Below, piece after piece: positions 1 through 7,163 of a stretch of 16,191 nucleotides of DNA. Source of the stretch: Rhodobacteraceae bacterium UBA3087 (GTDB lineage Bacteria; Pseudomonadota; Alphaproteobacteria; Rhodobacterales; Rhodobacteraceae). Where the stretch lies: NCBI GenBank assembly GCA_002367285.1, contig DFBF01000150.1, forward strand, positions 1-16,191, in the 5' to 3' direction. The position numbers and the translations under genes are program-made. The notes beneath the pieces are model-generated. The model was not told where the DNA came from. It made no database searches and was given only the letters and a program-made list of their open reading frames with translations. Within the stretch, counting starts at the first letter, position 1, and each line of letters starts with the position of its first letter.

Positions 1-548
1 GCCTCGACCCGGTCGCGCGACAGGCGTCCGCCCTCGCGATACCAAGTGTTCACGCCGGTCAGCATGGCAATCACCGCCATGGTCGCCAGCTTGGTATCAG
101 GCAGGGTGAACAGCCCCTGTTCCGCGCCATCGCGCAGGATTTGCTCCAACGCGTCCTCGTACTGACGGCGCAGCGCTTCGATCTGGGCGAAATTCTCCGG
201 CTCCAGATTGCGCAGCTCCATATAGGCGATGAACACCGCATCCGGGCGATCCAGGTGAAACCGGATGTGAAAGCGCGTGAACGCCTCGAGCCGCGCCATT
301 GGGTCGGGACCAGCCGCGGTGTCGCCCCAGGCGGTCAAAAGCTCATCCAAATGGGATTTCATCAAGTCAAACAGCAGGCTCTGCTTGTCCTTGGTATACA
401 GATACAGCGCCCCCGCCTGCACGCCGACCTCGGCCGCGATCTGGCGCATGGACACGGCGGCAAAGCCGTGGCGGGCAAACAGCCGCAAGGCCGCTTTGCG
501 GACCCGGGGGCCGGTAATTTCACTGTGGGAACCTGTTTTGCGTGCCAT
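1..548 (-). CDS. TetR/AcrR family transcriptional regulator (3' end outside window)
   Basis: I translated the minus strand directly from the ATG at 548-546. The protein opens MARKTGSHSE and continues open to the window edge (182 residues seen, no stop), so only the last few residues are missing for a typical 190-210-residue TetR protein. Residues ~15-60 form the TetR DNA-binding domain: an A-LRLFARHGF helix, then the helix-turn-helix MRQIAAEVGV followed by GALYLYTKDKQSLL, the family's recognition-helix signature. Residues ~85-180 are a helical ligand-binding/dimerisation domain containing an FIAYMELRNL segment, which resembles TetR proteins that sense acyl-CoA-type ligands; that resemblance is only suggestive. 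No Shine-Dalgarno is visible ahead of the ATG, so it may be leaderless or weakly translated. A dyad lies 15 bp upstream, suggesting autoregulation. Its main targets may lie to the left, outside the window. Confidence 0.9.
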   Translation of the reverse strand, partial: MARKTGSHSEITGPRVRKAALRLFARHGFAAVSMRQIAAEVGVQAGALYLYTKDKQSLLFDLMKSHLDELLTAWGDTAAGPDPMARLEAFTRFHIRFHLDRPDAVFIAYMELRNLEPENFAQIEALRRQYEDALEQILRDGAEQGLFTLPDTKLATMAVIAMLTGVNTWYREGGRLSRDRVE

Positions 549-562
549 GGGAGGAATTTAAC

Positions 563-576
563 TGAACAACCGTTCA
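563..576. promoter_or_regulatory. Probable TetR-type operator (14-bp dyad)
   Basis: TGAACAACCGTTCA has perfect 5-bp arms (TGAAC/GTTCA) around a 4-bp centre. It lies 15-28 bp upstream of the divergent TetR-family start codon, where an autorepression operator would be expected. The size and the AAC...GTT core fit TetR-family operators. That the adjacent regulator binds it is inference. Confidence 0.5.
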
Positions 577-745
577 AATCAAGAGGGGAGCCGTCTGCCA
601 CCTCAGTTGGCACCCAAGCTGGCCCCCAGTGGACCGCAGGCCTCGCGATGCCCGCAAGGCACGCGGTCGCGGACCCCACGCGAAGCGCTTGCCCCCGGCC
701 ACGCGCGGGCGGTAAGGTCCACGTGAACCAGACAGGACGCCTGCC

Positions 746-1048
746 TTGCCCCGACTCGCCCTTCCCTTTGCCATGTCCGTTGTCTTGGCCGTGATGGTGG
801 GCTGTTCGGATCAACCCGGCCTGGACCTTCGCCTGTCAGACCAGACGCGGGCGGCCGAATATCCGACCCTTGTGCCCCTGTCGCCGCTGCTGGCCAACAT
901 GCCGGACGCGAACGAAGATTTCGGCACCGGCGCCCTGGCGGCCCGCGCCAGCGCCCTGCGCGCCCGCGCCGCACGCCTGCGTCGCATCATCGTCGATCCG
1001 ACGACACGGGCGCGTATGCAAGGCGCCCTGGCACGGCACGCGCAATAA
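746..1048 (+). CDS. Small predicted lipoprotein, unknown function
   Basis: This is a 100-residue ORF. Read from the TTG at 746 it begins MPRLALPFAMSVVLAVMVGC, with a basic residue, a hydrophobic stretch and a VMVGC lipobox whose Cys20 would be lipidated after signal peptidase II cleavage. An in-frame ATG at 773 would leave only 10 residues before the Cys and no positive charge, so the TTG start, with AGGA a few bases upstream, is preferred. The mature part carries a YPTLVPLSPLLA segment and an Ala/Arg-rich amphipathic C-terminus that looks helical or coiled. I do not recognise a named family; small lipoproteins of this style are common in Rhodobacterales. It ends 73 bp before hom on the same strand and may be transcribed with it. 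Confidence 0.7.
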   Translation: MPRLALPFAMSVVLAVMVGCSDQPGLDLRLSDQTRAAEYPTLVPLSPLLANMPDANEDFGTGALAARASALRARAARLRRIIVDPTTRARMQGALARHAQ

Positions 1049-1056
1049 AGCCTGTG

Positions 1057-1085
1057 TTGCACCGCCTGCCCGCTTTGGGTACAGA
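1057..1085 (+). promoter_or_regulatory. Possible sigma-70-like promoter for hom
   Basis: TTGCAC (1057-1062) and TACAGA (1080-1085) are separated by exactly 17 bp and would start transcription about 30 bp ahead of the hom ATG. Each hexamer matches the consensus only partly, so this is a weak prediction. Confidence 0.25.
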
Positions 1086-1121
1086 CCTGCCAAACACATC
1101 ACGCATTCACGGGAGACCGAC

Positions 1122-2408
1122 ATGACCCACCCCCTCCGCCTTGGTATTGCCGGTCTGGGAACCGTCGGCATCGGCGTCGTCAAAATCGTACGCAAACACG
1201 CCGCCATGTTGGAAGCCCGCACCGGGCGCCCGGTCGAAATTACCGCCGTATGCGCCCGCTCGCGGGGCAAGAACCGCGATGTCGATCTGTCCAATTACGC
1301 CTGGGAGGACGACCCGGTCGCCCTGGCGAAACGCGATGACGTCGACTGTCTGGTCGAACTCATGGGCGGGTCTGATGGCCCGGCCAAGGCCTGTGTCGAG
1401 GCCGCGATTGCGGCTGGCAAACACGTGGTCACCGCCAACAAGGCGTTGTTGGCCCACCACGGTCAGGAACTGGGCGAAGCGGCCGAAGCCGCCGGCGTGA
1501 TGCTGCGGTTCGAAGCCGCCGTCGCGGGCGGCATTCCCGTCATCAAGGCCCTGACCGAAGGGCTGGCGGGCAATGAAATCGACCGTGTCATGGGTGTGAT
1601 GAATGGCACCTGCAATTACATCCTGACACGGATGTATGACGCCGATCTATCCTATGACGTGGTGTTCGAGGAAGCCAACCAACTGGGGTATCTCGAAGCT
1701 GATCCCAACCTGGACGTGGGCGGCATTGACGCCGGTCACAAACTGGCGCTGCTGGCGTCGATCGCCTTTGGCACGCAGGTGAATTTCGATGCGATGGAGC
1801 TGGAAGGCATTCAGCGCATCCAGATCGAAGACATCGAACAGGCCGCCGACATGGGCTATCGCATCAAGCTTCTGGGCGTGGCGCAGATGACCGGGCGTGG
1901 GCTGGAACAGCGCATGTCGCCCTGTCTGGTGCCCGCAACCTCGCCTCTGGGGCAGCTGGAAGGCGGCACCAATATGGTGGTGATCGAAGGCGACAGCATC
2001 GGCCAGGTCGTGCTGCGCGGCCCCGGCGCGGGCGAAGGCCCGACCGCATCGGCCGTCATGGGCGACGTGATGGATCTGGCCCGTGGCCTGTCGATCCCAA
2101 CCTTTGGCCAGCCCGCCAACACCCTGCGCCCGGTGCGCGGCGTGAAGGCCACAAAACCCGCGCCCTATTACATCCGCATGTCGCTGCTGGACAAACCCGG
2201 CGCGCTGGCCAAAGTCGCGGCTCTGCTGGGCGAAGCGGGCATTTCGATCAACCGCATGCGCCAGTATGGCCATGACGACACAGCGGCGCCGGTGATCATT
2301 GTCACCCACAAAACCACGCGCGACGCGCTGGATCGGGCGCTGGAAGGTCTGGAAAAGACCGGCGTCATGGCGGGCGCCCCTGTCGCGATCCGCATCGAGG
2401 AACTGTAA
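1122..2408 (+). CDS. hom: Homoserine dehydrogenase
   Basis: The product is NAD(P)-dependent homoserine dehydrogenase (EC 1.1.1.3). It reduces aspartate semialdehyde to homoserine, the branch point to threonine, methionine and isoleucine, in the cytoplasm. The 428-residue protein has an N-terminal Rossmann fold with GLGTVG at 11-16 and TANKALLA at 104-111. The catalytic domain has NGTCNYI at 161-167 and the signature EADPNLDVGGIDAGHK at 192-207, which ends in the catalytic Lys207. A C-terminal ACT domain begins near 350 and usually mediates feedback control by threonine. Length and order match single-function Hom proteins; no aspartokinase domain is fused. The ATG at 1122, preceded by GGGAGA, is chosen because the open frame upstream (from 870) lacks family similarity and overlaps the lipoprotein gene. 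Confidence 0.97.
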   Translation: MTHPLRLGIAGLGTVGIGVVKIVRKHAAMLEARTGRPVEITAVCARSRGKNRDVDLSNYAWEDDPVALAKRDDVDCLVELMGGSDGPAKACVEAAIAAGKHVVTANKALLAHHGQELGEAAEAAGVMLRFEAAVAGGIPVIKALTEGLAGNEIDRVMGVMNGTCNYILTRMYDADLSYDVVFEEANQLGYLEADPNLDVGGIDAGHKLALLASIAFGTQVNFDAMELEGIQRIQIEDIEQAADMGYRIKLLGVAQMTGRGLEQRMSPCLVPATSPLGQLEGGTNMVVIEGDSIGQVVLRGPGAGEGPTASAVMGDVMDLARGLSIPTFGQPANTLRPVRGVKATKPAPYYIRMSLLDKPGALAKVAALLGEAGISINRMRQYGHDDTAAPVIIVTHKTTRDALDRALEGLEKTGVMAGAPVAIRIEEL

Positions 2409-2675
2409 ACATCCGAGGGCTTGTTTGCGCCGCGTGATCCATAGAGCGGGCTTTCTGCACCGAGATTGCGCGCCTTGACGGAATGCGCTGTGGGAAATGC
2501 ACTGCGGGGTCCACACCGTTGCGCAAGATTTCGCGCCGCGGGCTCAAACAACGACTGACCCCGCCCGCCCGGACCACCGACAGGCAATTGCGCGCCGGAA
2601 GGGCCAGGCGTCACATACGCAACCGGCCCCCTCCCGCCCCGATTTGATCCTGCGGATCGCAGCGGGTTGACCGTG

Positions 2676-2696
2676 GCGCGTGCCAAAGGCACGCGC
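2676..2696. repeat. Inverted repeat, strong hairpin
   Basis: GCGCGTGCC (2676-2684) and GGCACGCGC (2688-2696) pair perfectly over 9 bp around an AAA loop. The RNA hairpin would be very stable on either strand. No T-tract follows on the plus strand, so a classical intrinsic terminator is not supported. It may aid termination of hom or act in the glpX leader. Confidence 0.6.
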
Positions 2697-2702
2697 GGGA
2701 TC

Positions 2703-2720
2703 CCTGATAGCCCTATCAGG
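2703..2720. repeat. Inverted repeat, second hairpin
   Basis: CCTGATAG (2703-2710) and CTATCAGG (2713-2720) are perfect 8-bp arms with a 2-bp centre, 7 bp after the previous hairpin. It could be a protein-binding dyad or the second half of a tandem stem-loop. No T-tract follows it. Confidence 0.5.
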
Positions 2721-2784
2721 CTTGCCCCCAAGCGTTGTGCCGACTAAACCCGGACCAAACCAGATTTACCAAGGAACACCCCTC

Positions 2785-3759
2785 ATGGCCGACAAAGTCG
2801 TTTTCGCTGACCGTATGCTTTCGCTGGGCCTTGCCCGTGTGTCCGAGGCCGCCGCAATGGCATCGGCCACCCTGGTGGGGCGCGGCGATGAAAAAGCCGC
2901 CGACCAGGCCGCTGTCACCGCCATGCGCGAACAGCTGAACATCCTGGACATCAAAGGCGTCGTCGTCATCGGCGAGGGCGAACGCGACGAAGCCCCGATG
3001 TTGTTTATCGGCGAAGAGGTCGGCACCGGCGAAGGCCCCGCCGTCGACATCGCGTTGGACCCGCTGGAAGGCACGACCCTGACCGCCAAGGACATGCCCA
3101 ACGCGCTGACCGTCATCGCCATGGCCCCGCGCGGCACCCTGCTGCATGCGCCTGACGTGTATATGGAAAAGCTGGCCATCGGCCCGGGCTTTAAAAAGGA
3201 CGTCGTGTCCCTGGCCATGTCGCCCAGCGAACGGGTGAAAGCCCTGGCCGCCGCCAAGGGCTGCGCCACCACAGACATCACCGTCTGTGTGCTGGAACGC
3301 CCGCGCCACGAGGGCATGATCGCCGACATCCGGTCGACCGGCGCGGCGATCCGCCTGATCACCGATGGCGATGTGGCCGGCGTGATCCACTGTGCCGAGG
3401 CCGATATCACCGGCATCGACATGTATATGGGCCTGGGTGGCGCGCCTGAGGGCGTTCTGGCGGCCTCGGCGCTGAAATGCATGGGCGGGCAGATGTGGGG
3501 TCAGCTGACCTTCCGCAACGATGATGAACGCGGCCGTGCGGCCAAGGCGGGCATCACCGACCTGGACCGGATCTATTCGCGCGACGAAATGGTCACGGCC
3601 GATGTGATCTTTGCGGCAACCGGCGTGACAGACGGATCTGTCGTCGCGGGTATCAAACGTGAGCCCGGCTATCTGACCACCGAAACCATCCTGATGCGGT
3701 CAAAAACCGGGTCTGTCCGGCGCATGTCCTATCGCAACCCGGTATCGGCCACCCGATGA
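2785..3759 (+). CDS. glpX: Fructose-1,6-bisphosphatase class II (GlpX family)
   Basis: The product hydrolyses fructose 1,6-bisphosphate to fructose 6-phosphate, and in some relatives also sedoheptulose 1,7-bisphosphate, serving gluconeogenesis or the Calvin cycle. It is a 324-residue cytoplasmic enzyme of the metal-dependent inositol monophosphatase-like fold. Visible signatures are GEGERDEAPML at 63-73 and DPLEGTTLTAK at 92-102, both contributing metal/phosphate ligands, followed by the ANAL-type strand and the GGAPEGVLAA loop. The ATG at 2785 has AAGGA about 9 bp upstream and begins MADKVVFADRM, the usual family start; the frame open from 2680 is untranslated leader. It is first gene of an operon, and its stop codon overlaps the next start (ATGA). 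Confidence 0.96.
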   Translation: MADKVVFADRMLSLGLARVSEAAAMASATLVGRGDEKAADQAAVTAMREQLNILDIKGVVVIGEGERDEAPMLFIGEEVGTGEGPAVDIALDPLEGTTLTAKDMPNALTVIAMAPRGTLLHAPDVYMEKLAIGPGFKKDVVSLAMSPSERVKALAAAKGCATTDITVCVLERPRHEGMIADIRSTGAAIRLITDGDVAGVIHCAEADITGIDMYMGLGGAPEGVLAASALKCMGGQMWGQLTFRNDDERGRAAKAGITDLDRIYSRDEMVTADVIFAATGVTDGSVVAGIKREPGYLTTETILMRSKTGSVRRMSYRNPVSATR

Positions 3760-4325
3760 CGGGCGCACGTGCGCTGATCCTGATCGACATCCAGCAGGGG
3801 TTTGATAGCCCCGACTGGGGCGCGCGCAACAATCCGGGGGCCGAGGCAAACGCCGCCCGGCTGTTGACCCACTGGCGGGCCAATTTCTGGCCCGTCATCC
3901 ATGTCCGGCACATGTCGACCACACCCGGCAGCCCGCTGAACCCCGATGGCGGCAATGTCGCCTTCAAGCCCGAGGTCGCGCCGCTGACCGGTGAACCGGT
4001 CATGACCAAACGCGTGAATTCGGCCTTTATCGGCACGCAGCTTGAACCGCGCCTGCACAGTGCCAATGTCACCGCCCTGACCATCTGTGGCCTGACCACG
4101 CCCCATTGCGTGTCGACCACCACGCGCATGGCCGCGAACCTGGGGTTTCAGGTCGACCTGGTCCACGATGCTTGTGCCGCCTTTGCGGCCAATGCGGATG
4201 CGTCCTGGCGTGATGGCCCGGCTACGGATCCTGAAATGATCCACCAATCTGCGCTGGACCAGTTGAACGGCGAATTCGCGCGCCTGATCACGACGGACGA
4301 GGCGCTGACACCGGGGAACGCATGA
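3756..4325 (+). CDS. Cysteine hydrolase, isochorismatase/nicotinamidase superfamily
   Basis: The 189-residue protein carries the superfamily's catalytic triad: Asp11 in LILIDIQQGFD, Lys85 in VMTKRVNSAF, and the nucleophile Cys118 in CGLTTPHCVSTTTRMA. Members hydrolyse amides or vinyl ethers (nicotinamide, isochorismate, N-carbamoyl compounds, ureidoacrylate). The substrate cannot be read from sequence; the overall look is the generic YcaC/isochorismatase-like group rather than PncA. It has no signal peptide and should be cytosolic. It overlaps glpX upstream and recJ downstream by 4 bp each, so it is translationally coupled to both, although no obvious biochemical link joins the three. Confidence 0.9.
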   Translation: MTGARALILIDIQQGFDSPDWGARNNPGAEANAARLLTHWRANFWPVIHVRHMSTTPGSPLNPDGGNVAFKPEVAPLTGEPVMTKRVNSAFIGTQLEPRLHSANVTALTICGLTTPHCVSTTTRMAANLGFQVDLVHDACAAFAANADASWRDGPATDPEMIHQSALDQLNGEFARLITTDEALTPGNA

Positions 4326-6076
4326 GCGACTTTCTGAATGTCGCCGCCTCGCTGACTGGGCGGCGCTGGGTCGGGTTAGACATCGAAACCGCGCGCGCAG
4401 CCGAAGCGATGGCGCAGATCACCAACCTGCCTGCGCCGGTCTGCACCGTGCTGGCGCGCCGGGGTGTCGCGCCGCAGGACGCCGCACGTTTCCTGGAACC
4501 GACCCTGCGCGACCTGCTGCCCGACCCGCGTGGCATGAAGGACATGGACACCGCCGCCCTTCGCGTGTTGCAGGCGCTGGACAAGGGGCAAAAGGTTGCC
4601 ATTTTCGCCGATTACGACGTCGATGGCGCCACCTCGGCGACGCTTCTGATCGACTGGTTCCGGTTCTTTCAACGCCCCGTGACGCTGTATATCCCCGACC
4701 GGATCGACGAAGGATATGGCCCCAATGTGCCCGCAATGGAGGGCCTGGCCGAGGCCCACGACCTGATCATCTGCGTTGATTGTGGCACGCTGAGCCACGA
4801 GCCGATCGCCGCCGCCAAGGCCAAGGGCGCGGACGTCGTCGTGCTGGACCACCACTTGGGTGGCGAGACCTTGCCCCCCGCCGTCGCGGTCGTGAACCCG
4901 AACCGCCAGGATGAAGCCGACGCGCCCGGATACCTGTGCGCGGCCGGTGTCGTGTTCCTGTTGCTGGTCGAACTGGGCCGCGTGCTGCGCGAGGCAAAAC
5001 GCCAGGGCCCCGACCTGATCGCCATGCTGGATCTGGTGGCGCTGGGAACCGTTGCCGATGTCGCGCCGCTGATTGAGGCCAACCGCGCCTTTGTCCGTCA
5101 GGGGCTGAAGATCATGGCGCGCCGCACCCGCCCCGGCCTGGTCGCGCTGGGCGATGTCAGCCGTATGAACGAAGCGCCCAAGCCCTATCACCTGGGGTTC
5201 CTGTTGGGGCCCCGCGTGAACGCAGGTGGCCGCATCGGCAAGGCCGACCTGGGTGCGCGCCTGTTGGCCACCACGGACGCTCACGAGGCCGCATCCATTG
5301 CCGCCCGGCTGGATGAGCTGAACTCTGAGCGGCGCGAAATCGAAAGCGCGGTGCGCGACGCCGCCCTGGTGCAGGCCGAAGACCGAGGGCTGGAGGCGCC
5401 GCTGGTCTGGGCCGCAGCCGAAGGCTGGCACCCGGGCGTTGTCGGCATTGTCGCAAGCCGCCTGAAAGAGGCCACCAACCGCCCCGCCGTCGTCATCGGC
5501 TTTGATGGCGATGACGGCAAGGGATCGGGGCGCAGCGTCTCTGGCGTGGACCTGGGGGCTTGCATCCAAAAGCTGGCCGCCGAAGGCCTGATCCAAAAGG
5601 GCGGCGGGCACAAGATGGCCGCAGGCCTGTCGTTGTCGCGCGATCAGTTGGAGCCTGCCATGGACCGCCTGTCTGATCTGTTGGCCAAACAGGGCGCAGG
5701 CCTTGGCGGCCCGGCCGACCTGAAGATCGACACCCTGCTGATGCCCGGCGCCGTCACCCCGGAACTGATTGAACAGATTGAGGCGGCGGGACCGTTTGGC
5801 GCCGGAGCCCCCGGCCCCCGGTTTGCCTTTCCCGATGTGAAAATCCATTTCACAAAACGCATTGGCACCGGCCACTTGAAGATCACCTTTGGCGATGGGC
5901 TGTCGGCCCGCATGGACGCGATCGCCTTTGGCGCGTTTGACAGTGATCTTGGCCCGGCGCTGGAAGGTCACAATGGCGCGCTGTTCCATCTGGCCGGGCG
6001 GCTGGAGCTGAACAGCTGGCAAGGCCGCGTCACGCCTCAGCTGCGCCTGGAAGACGCGGCCCCCGCATCGGCATAA
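4322..6076 (+). CDS. recJ: Single-stranded-DNA-specific 5'-3' exonuclease RecJ
   Basis: RecJ degrades single-stranded DNA 5' to 3' in recombination, mismatch repair and base excision repair. The 584-residue protein shows the DHH phosphoesterase motifs in order: DYDVDG at 97-102, DRIDEGYG at 126-133, CVDCGT at 151-156, DHH at 176-178 and GTVADVAPL at 242-250. The DHHA1 domain follows with GWHPGVVGIVASR at 368-380, GSGRSV at 401-406 and GGGHKMAAG at 427-435. A C-terminal OB-fold domain then extends to the end. All metal-binding Asp/His residues are present and the length is normal. Translation starts in an ATGA overlap with the hydrolase. It is the last gene of the operon; no clear intrinsic terminator is visible after it. 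Confidence 0.97.
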   Translation: MSDFLNVAASLTGRRWVGLDIETARAAEAMAQITNLPAPVCTVLARRGVAPQDAARFLEPTLRDLLPDPRGMKDMDTAALRVLQALDKGQKVAIFADYDVDGATSATLLIDWFRFFQRPVTLYIPDRIDEGYGPNVPAMEGLAEAHDLIICVDCGTLSHEPIAAAKAKGADVVVLDHHLGGETLPPAVAVVNPNRQDEADAPGYLCAAGVVFLLLVELGRVLREAKRQGPDLIAMLDLVALGTVADVAPLIEANRAFVRQGLKIMARRTRPGLVALGDVSRMNEAPKPYHLGFLLGPRVNAGGRIGKADLGARLLATTDAHEAASIAARLDELNSERREIESAVRDAALVQAEDRGLEAPLVWAAAEGWHPGVVGIVASRLKEATNRPAVVIGFDGDDGKGSGRSVSGVDLGACIQKLAAEGLIQKGGGHKMAAGLSLSRDQLEPAMDRLSDLLAKQGAGLGGPADLKIDTLLMPGAVTPELIEQIEAAGPFGAGAPGPRFAFPDVKIHFTKRIGTGHLKITFGDGLSARMDAIAFGAFDSDLGPALEGHNGALFHLAGRLELNSWQGRVTPQLRLEDAAPASA

Positions 6077-6234
6077 CCGCGGCCCTGGTCGTGCTGTCCG
6101 AATGGACCATGTGAAAAGGCGCGATTTCCTCCCCCGGCGCCCTCACGGCCTGGCGATTGACACCACCCACCCGTCGGCGCGAAGGACCGCGAAAACGATC
6201 CTTTTAGAATTCTCGGGACCGGGTGGAAAAACCG

Positions 6235-6263
6235 CTTGCGCCCGGCGCGAAAGTGCTTAGAAC
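6235..6263 (+). promoter_or_regulatory. Promoter of first tRNA-Glu gene
   Basis: TTGCGC (6236-6241, with a preceding C as in alphaproteobacterial CTTGxx -35 boxes) and TAGAAC (6258-6263) are 16 bp apart. The predicted start near 6270 leaves a short leader before the tRNA. The same TTGCGC box recurs at the second copy, which supports it. Confidence 0.55.
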
Positions 6264-6277
6264 GCCCTGACCACAGT

Positions 6278-6352
6278 GGCCCGTTCGTCTATCGGTTAGG
6301 ACGCCAGGTTTTCAACCTGGAAAGAGGGGTTCGATTCCCCTACGGGCTGCCA
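6278..6352 (+). tRNA. tRNA-Glu (anticodon UUC), copy 1
   Basis: A 75-nt cloverleaf is readable by eye. The acceptor arms are GGCCCGT and ACGGGCT, with a G-U first pair. The anticodon stem CCAGG/CCTGG encloses the loop TTTTCAA, giving anticodon TTC for glutamate. The T arm is GGGG-TTCGATT-CCCC. Discriminator G is followed by encoded CCA. It is identical to the second copy. Confidence 0.97.
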
Positions 6353-6453
6353 CGTCATCCCCCACAGATCCCCGAACACGGGCATGCCAAAACCGCCCCG
6401 CGTCGCGCTTGCGGCCCTGTTGCAAAAAAAAGGCAATTGGCGTAAAAACCCCC

Positions 6454-6482
6454 TTGCGCCGCCCCGCTGCAATCAATAAAAC
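6454..6482 (+). promoter_or_regulatory. Promoter of second tRNA-Glu gene
   Basis: TTGCGC (6454-6459) and TAAAAC (6477-6482) are spaced by 17 bp, about 19 bp before the tRNA 5' end. It matches the layout and -35 hexamer of the first copy, so each tRNA seems to have its own promoter. Confidence 0.55.
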
Positions 6483-6500
6483 CCGCTTCACCGACCAAGT

Positions 6501-6575
6501 GGCCCGTTCGTCTATCGGTTAGGACGCCAGGTTTTCAACCTGGAAAGAGGGGTTCGATTCCCCTACGGGCTGCCA
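6501..6575 (+). tRNA. tRNA-Glu (anticodon UUC), copy 2
   Basis: This is an exact duplicate of the 75-nt tRNA that starts 223 bp upstream, with the same anticodon loop TTTTCAA and encoded CCA. The identity extends only three bases upstream and one downstream, so the flanks have diverged while the gene is conserved. Confidence 0.97.
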
Positions 6576-6703
6576 CTTCTCCTGATCATCATAAAACCTG
6601 CCTGACCCTGACAAGGGACTGAAATAACTCGCAAACTTCAGACCAGCCACCGCGTTTCACAATCGGCCCCCAGCGGCTGGTGCCCTGAGTTCACGTGCGC
6701 CGC

Positions 6704-7063
6704 TCAGCTGTCGGAAGGCATCGCCGCAACCACGATCATTTCGACGGTATAGTCGGGTGTGGCCAGCTTGGCCTCGCCACAGGCGCGGGTCGGCGCGTGG
6801 CCTTCGGACACCCAGCCGTCCCAGACCGCATTCATCTCCGCAAAATCCGCCATGTCCGCCAGCCAGATGGTCGCCTGCAACAGACGGCTTTTATCGGACC
6901 CGACCTCGGCCAGCAGAGTATCTATTTTCTCAAGGCAATCAGCCGTTTGCTGGGCAACCGAGGCACCGGGCGTTCCAACCTGACCGGCCAGATAGATCGT
7001 GTCGCCATGCACGACGATCTGGCTCATGCGTTGGCCGGTGTGATGGCGCTGGATGGAGGTCAT
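6704..7063 (-). CDS. RidA (YjgF/YER057c/UK114) family protein
   Basis: The 119-residue protein shows the family's order: DTIYLAGQVG near 21-30, a DCLEKIDTLLAEVGSDKSRLLQ helix, WLADMADFAEMNAVW at ~67-81, and TRACGEAKLATPDYTVEM at ~92-110, with the conserved active-site Arg93 and Glu109. RidA proteins form trimers. The archetype deaminates reactive enamine/imine intermediates such as 2-aminoacrylate; others in this broad family act in catabolic pathways. Arg93 is compatible with deaminase activity, but the subgroup is not certain. The ATG at 7063 has AAAGGGA a few bases upstream. It lies downstream of the surface-protein cluster on the same strand, but a 250-bp gap suggests a separate unit. Confidence 0.9.
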   Translation of the reverse strand: MTSIQRHHTGQRMSQIVVHGDTIYLAGQVGTPGASVAQQTADCLEKIDTLLAEVGSDKSRLLQATIWLADMADFAEMNAVWDGWVSEGHAPTRACGEAKLATPDYTVEMIVVAAMPSDS

Positions 7064-7077
7064 ATGTCAGTCCCTTT

Positions 7078-7163
7078 CTGGGTGGAGCCATAAAAAGGCC
7101 TGAGGCGAAGATGACAGCAATCCCGGCCCAGGCAAGGTCATTCGTCGCCCTGGCCCACAGCAA
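7078..7163 (-). pseudogene. Possible remnant of an EamA/DMT transporter C-terminus
   Basis: In one minus-strand frame just ahead of ridA the translation reads LAWAGIAVIFASGLFMAP, very like the last transmembrane helix of EamA/DMT permeases (pattern WAGxAxIxASGLY). The frame has stops a short way upstream and then runs out of frame into ridA, so no whole transporter is present. It may be a decayed gene end or chance hydrophobicity. Evidence is one helix only. Confidence 0.2.

Larger units (their letters stand above)
2409..2784 (+). other. Intergenic region hom-glpX (376 bp)
   Basis: I see no credible coding sequence here; the minus-strand frames crossing it are shadows of hom. The region holds two tight inverted repeats near 2676-2720 and a ribosome binding site (AAGGA, 2771-2775) for glpX. 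It is unusually long compared with the overlapping genes that follow. It probably contains the hom transcript end and the glpX operon promoter. No known riboswitch class was recognised. Confidence 0.6.

Noticed and set aside
550..556. Strong GGAGGAA Shine-Dalgarno-like sequence on the plus strand
   Set aside because: No suitable plus-strand start follows at the right spacing, and it lies just ahead of the minus-strand TetR start in the opposite sense.
141..794. Plus-strand open frame across the TetR gene and the following gap
   Set aside because: It is the complement of the TetR coding sequence, whose helix-turn-helix motif is unambiguous on the minus strand.
1647..2516. Open frame antisense to the end of hom and the intergenic region
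   Set aside because: It is low-complexity, has no recognisable start signal, and mostly mirrors hom codons.
4376..6022. A 548-codon open frame antisense to recJ
   Set aside because: The GC-rich third positions of recJ remove stops on the opposite strand; the translation is rich in Gln, His, Arg and Ala with no motifs, while recJ shows every DHH motif.
6236..6445. A 69-codon open frame over the first tRNA-Glu
   Set aside because: It spans a tRNA gene and its promoter; such frames are incidental.
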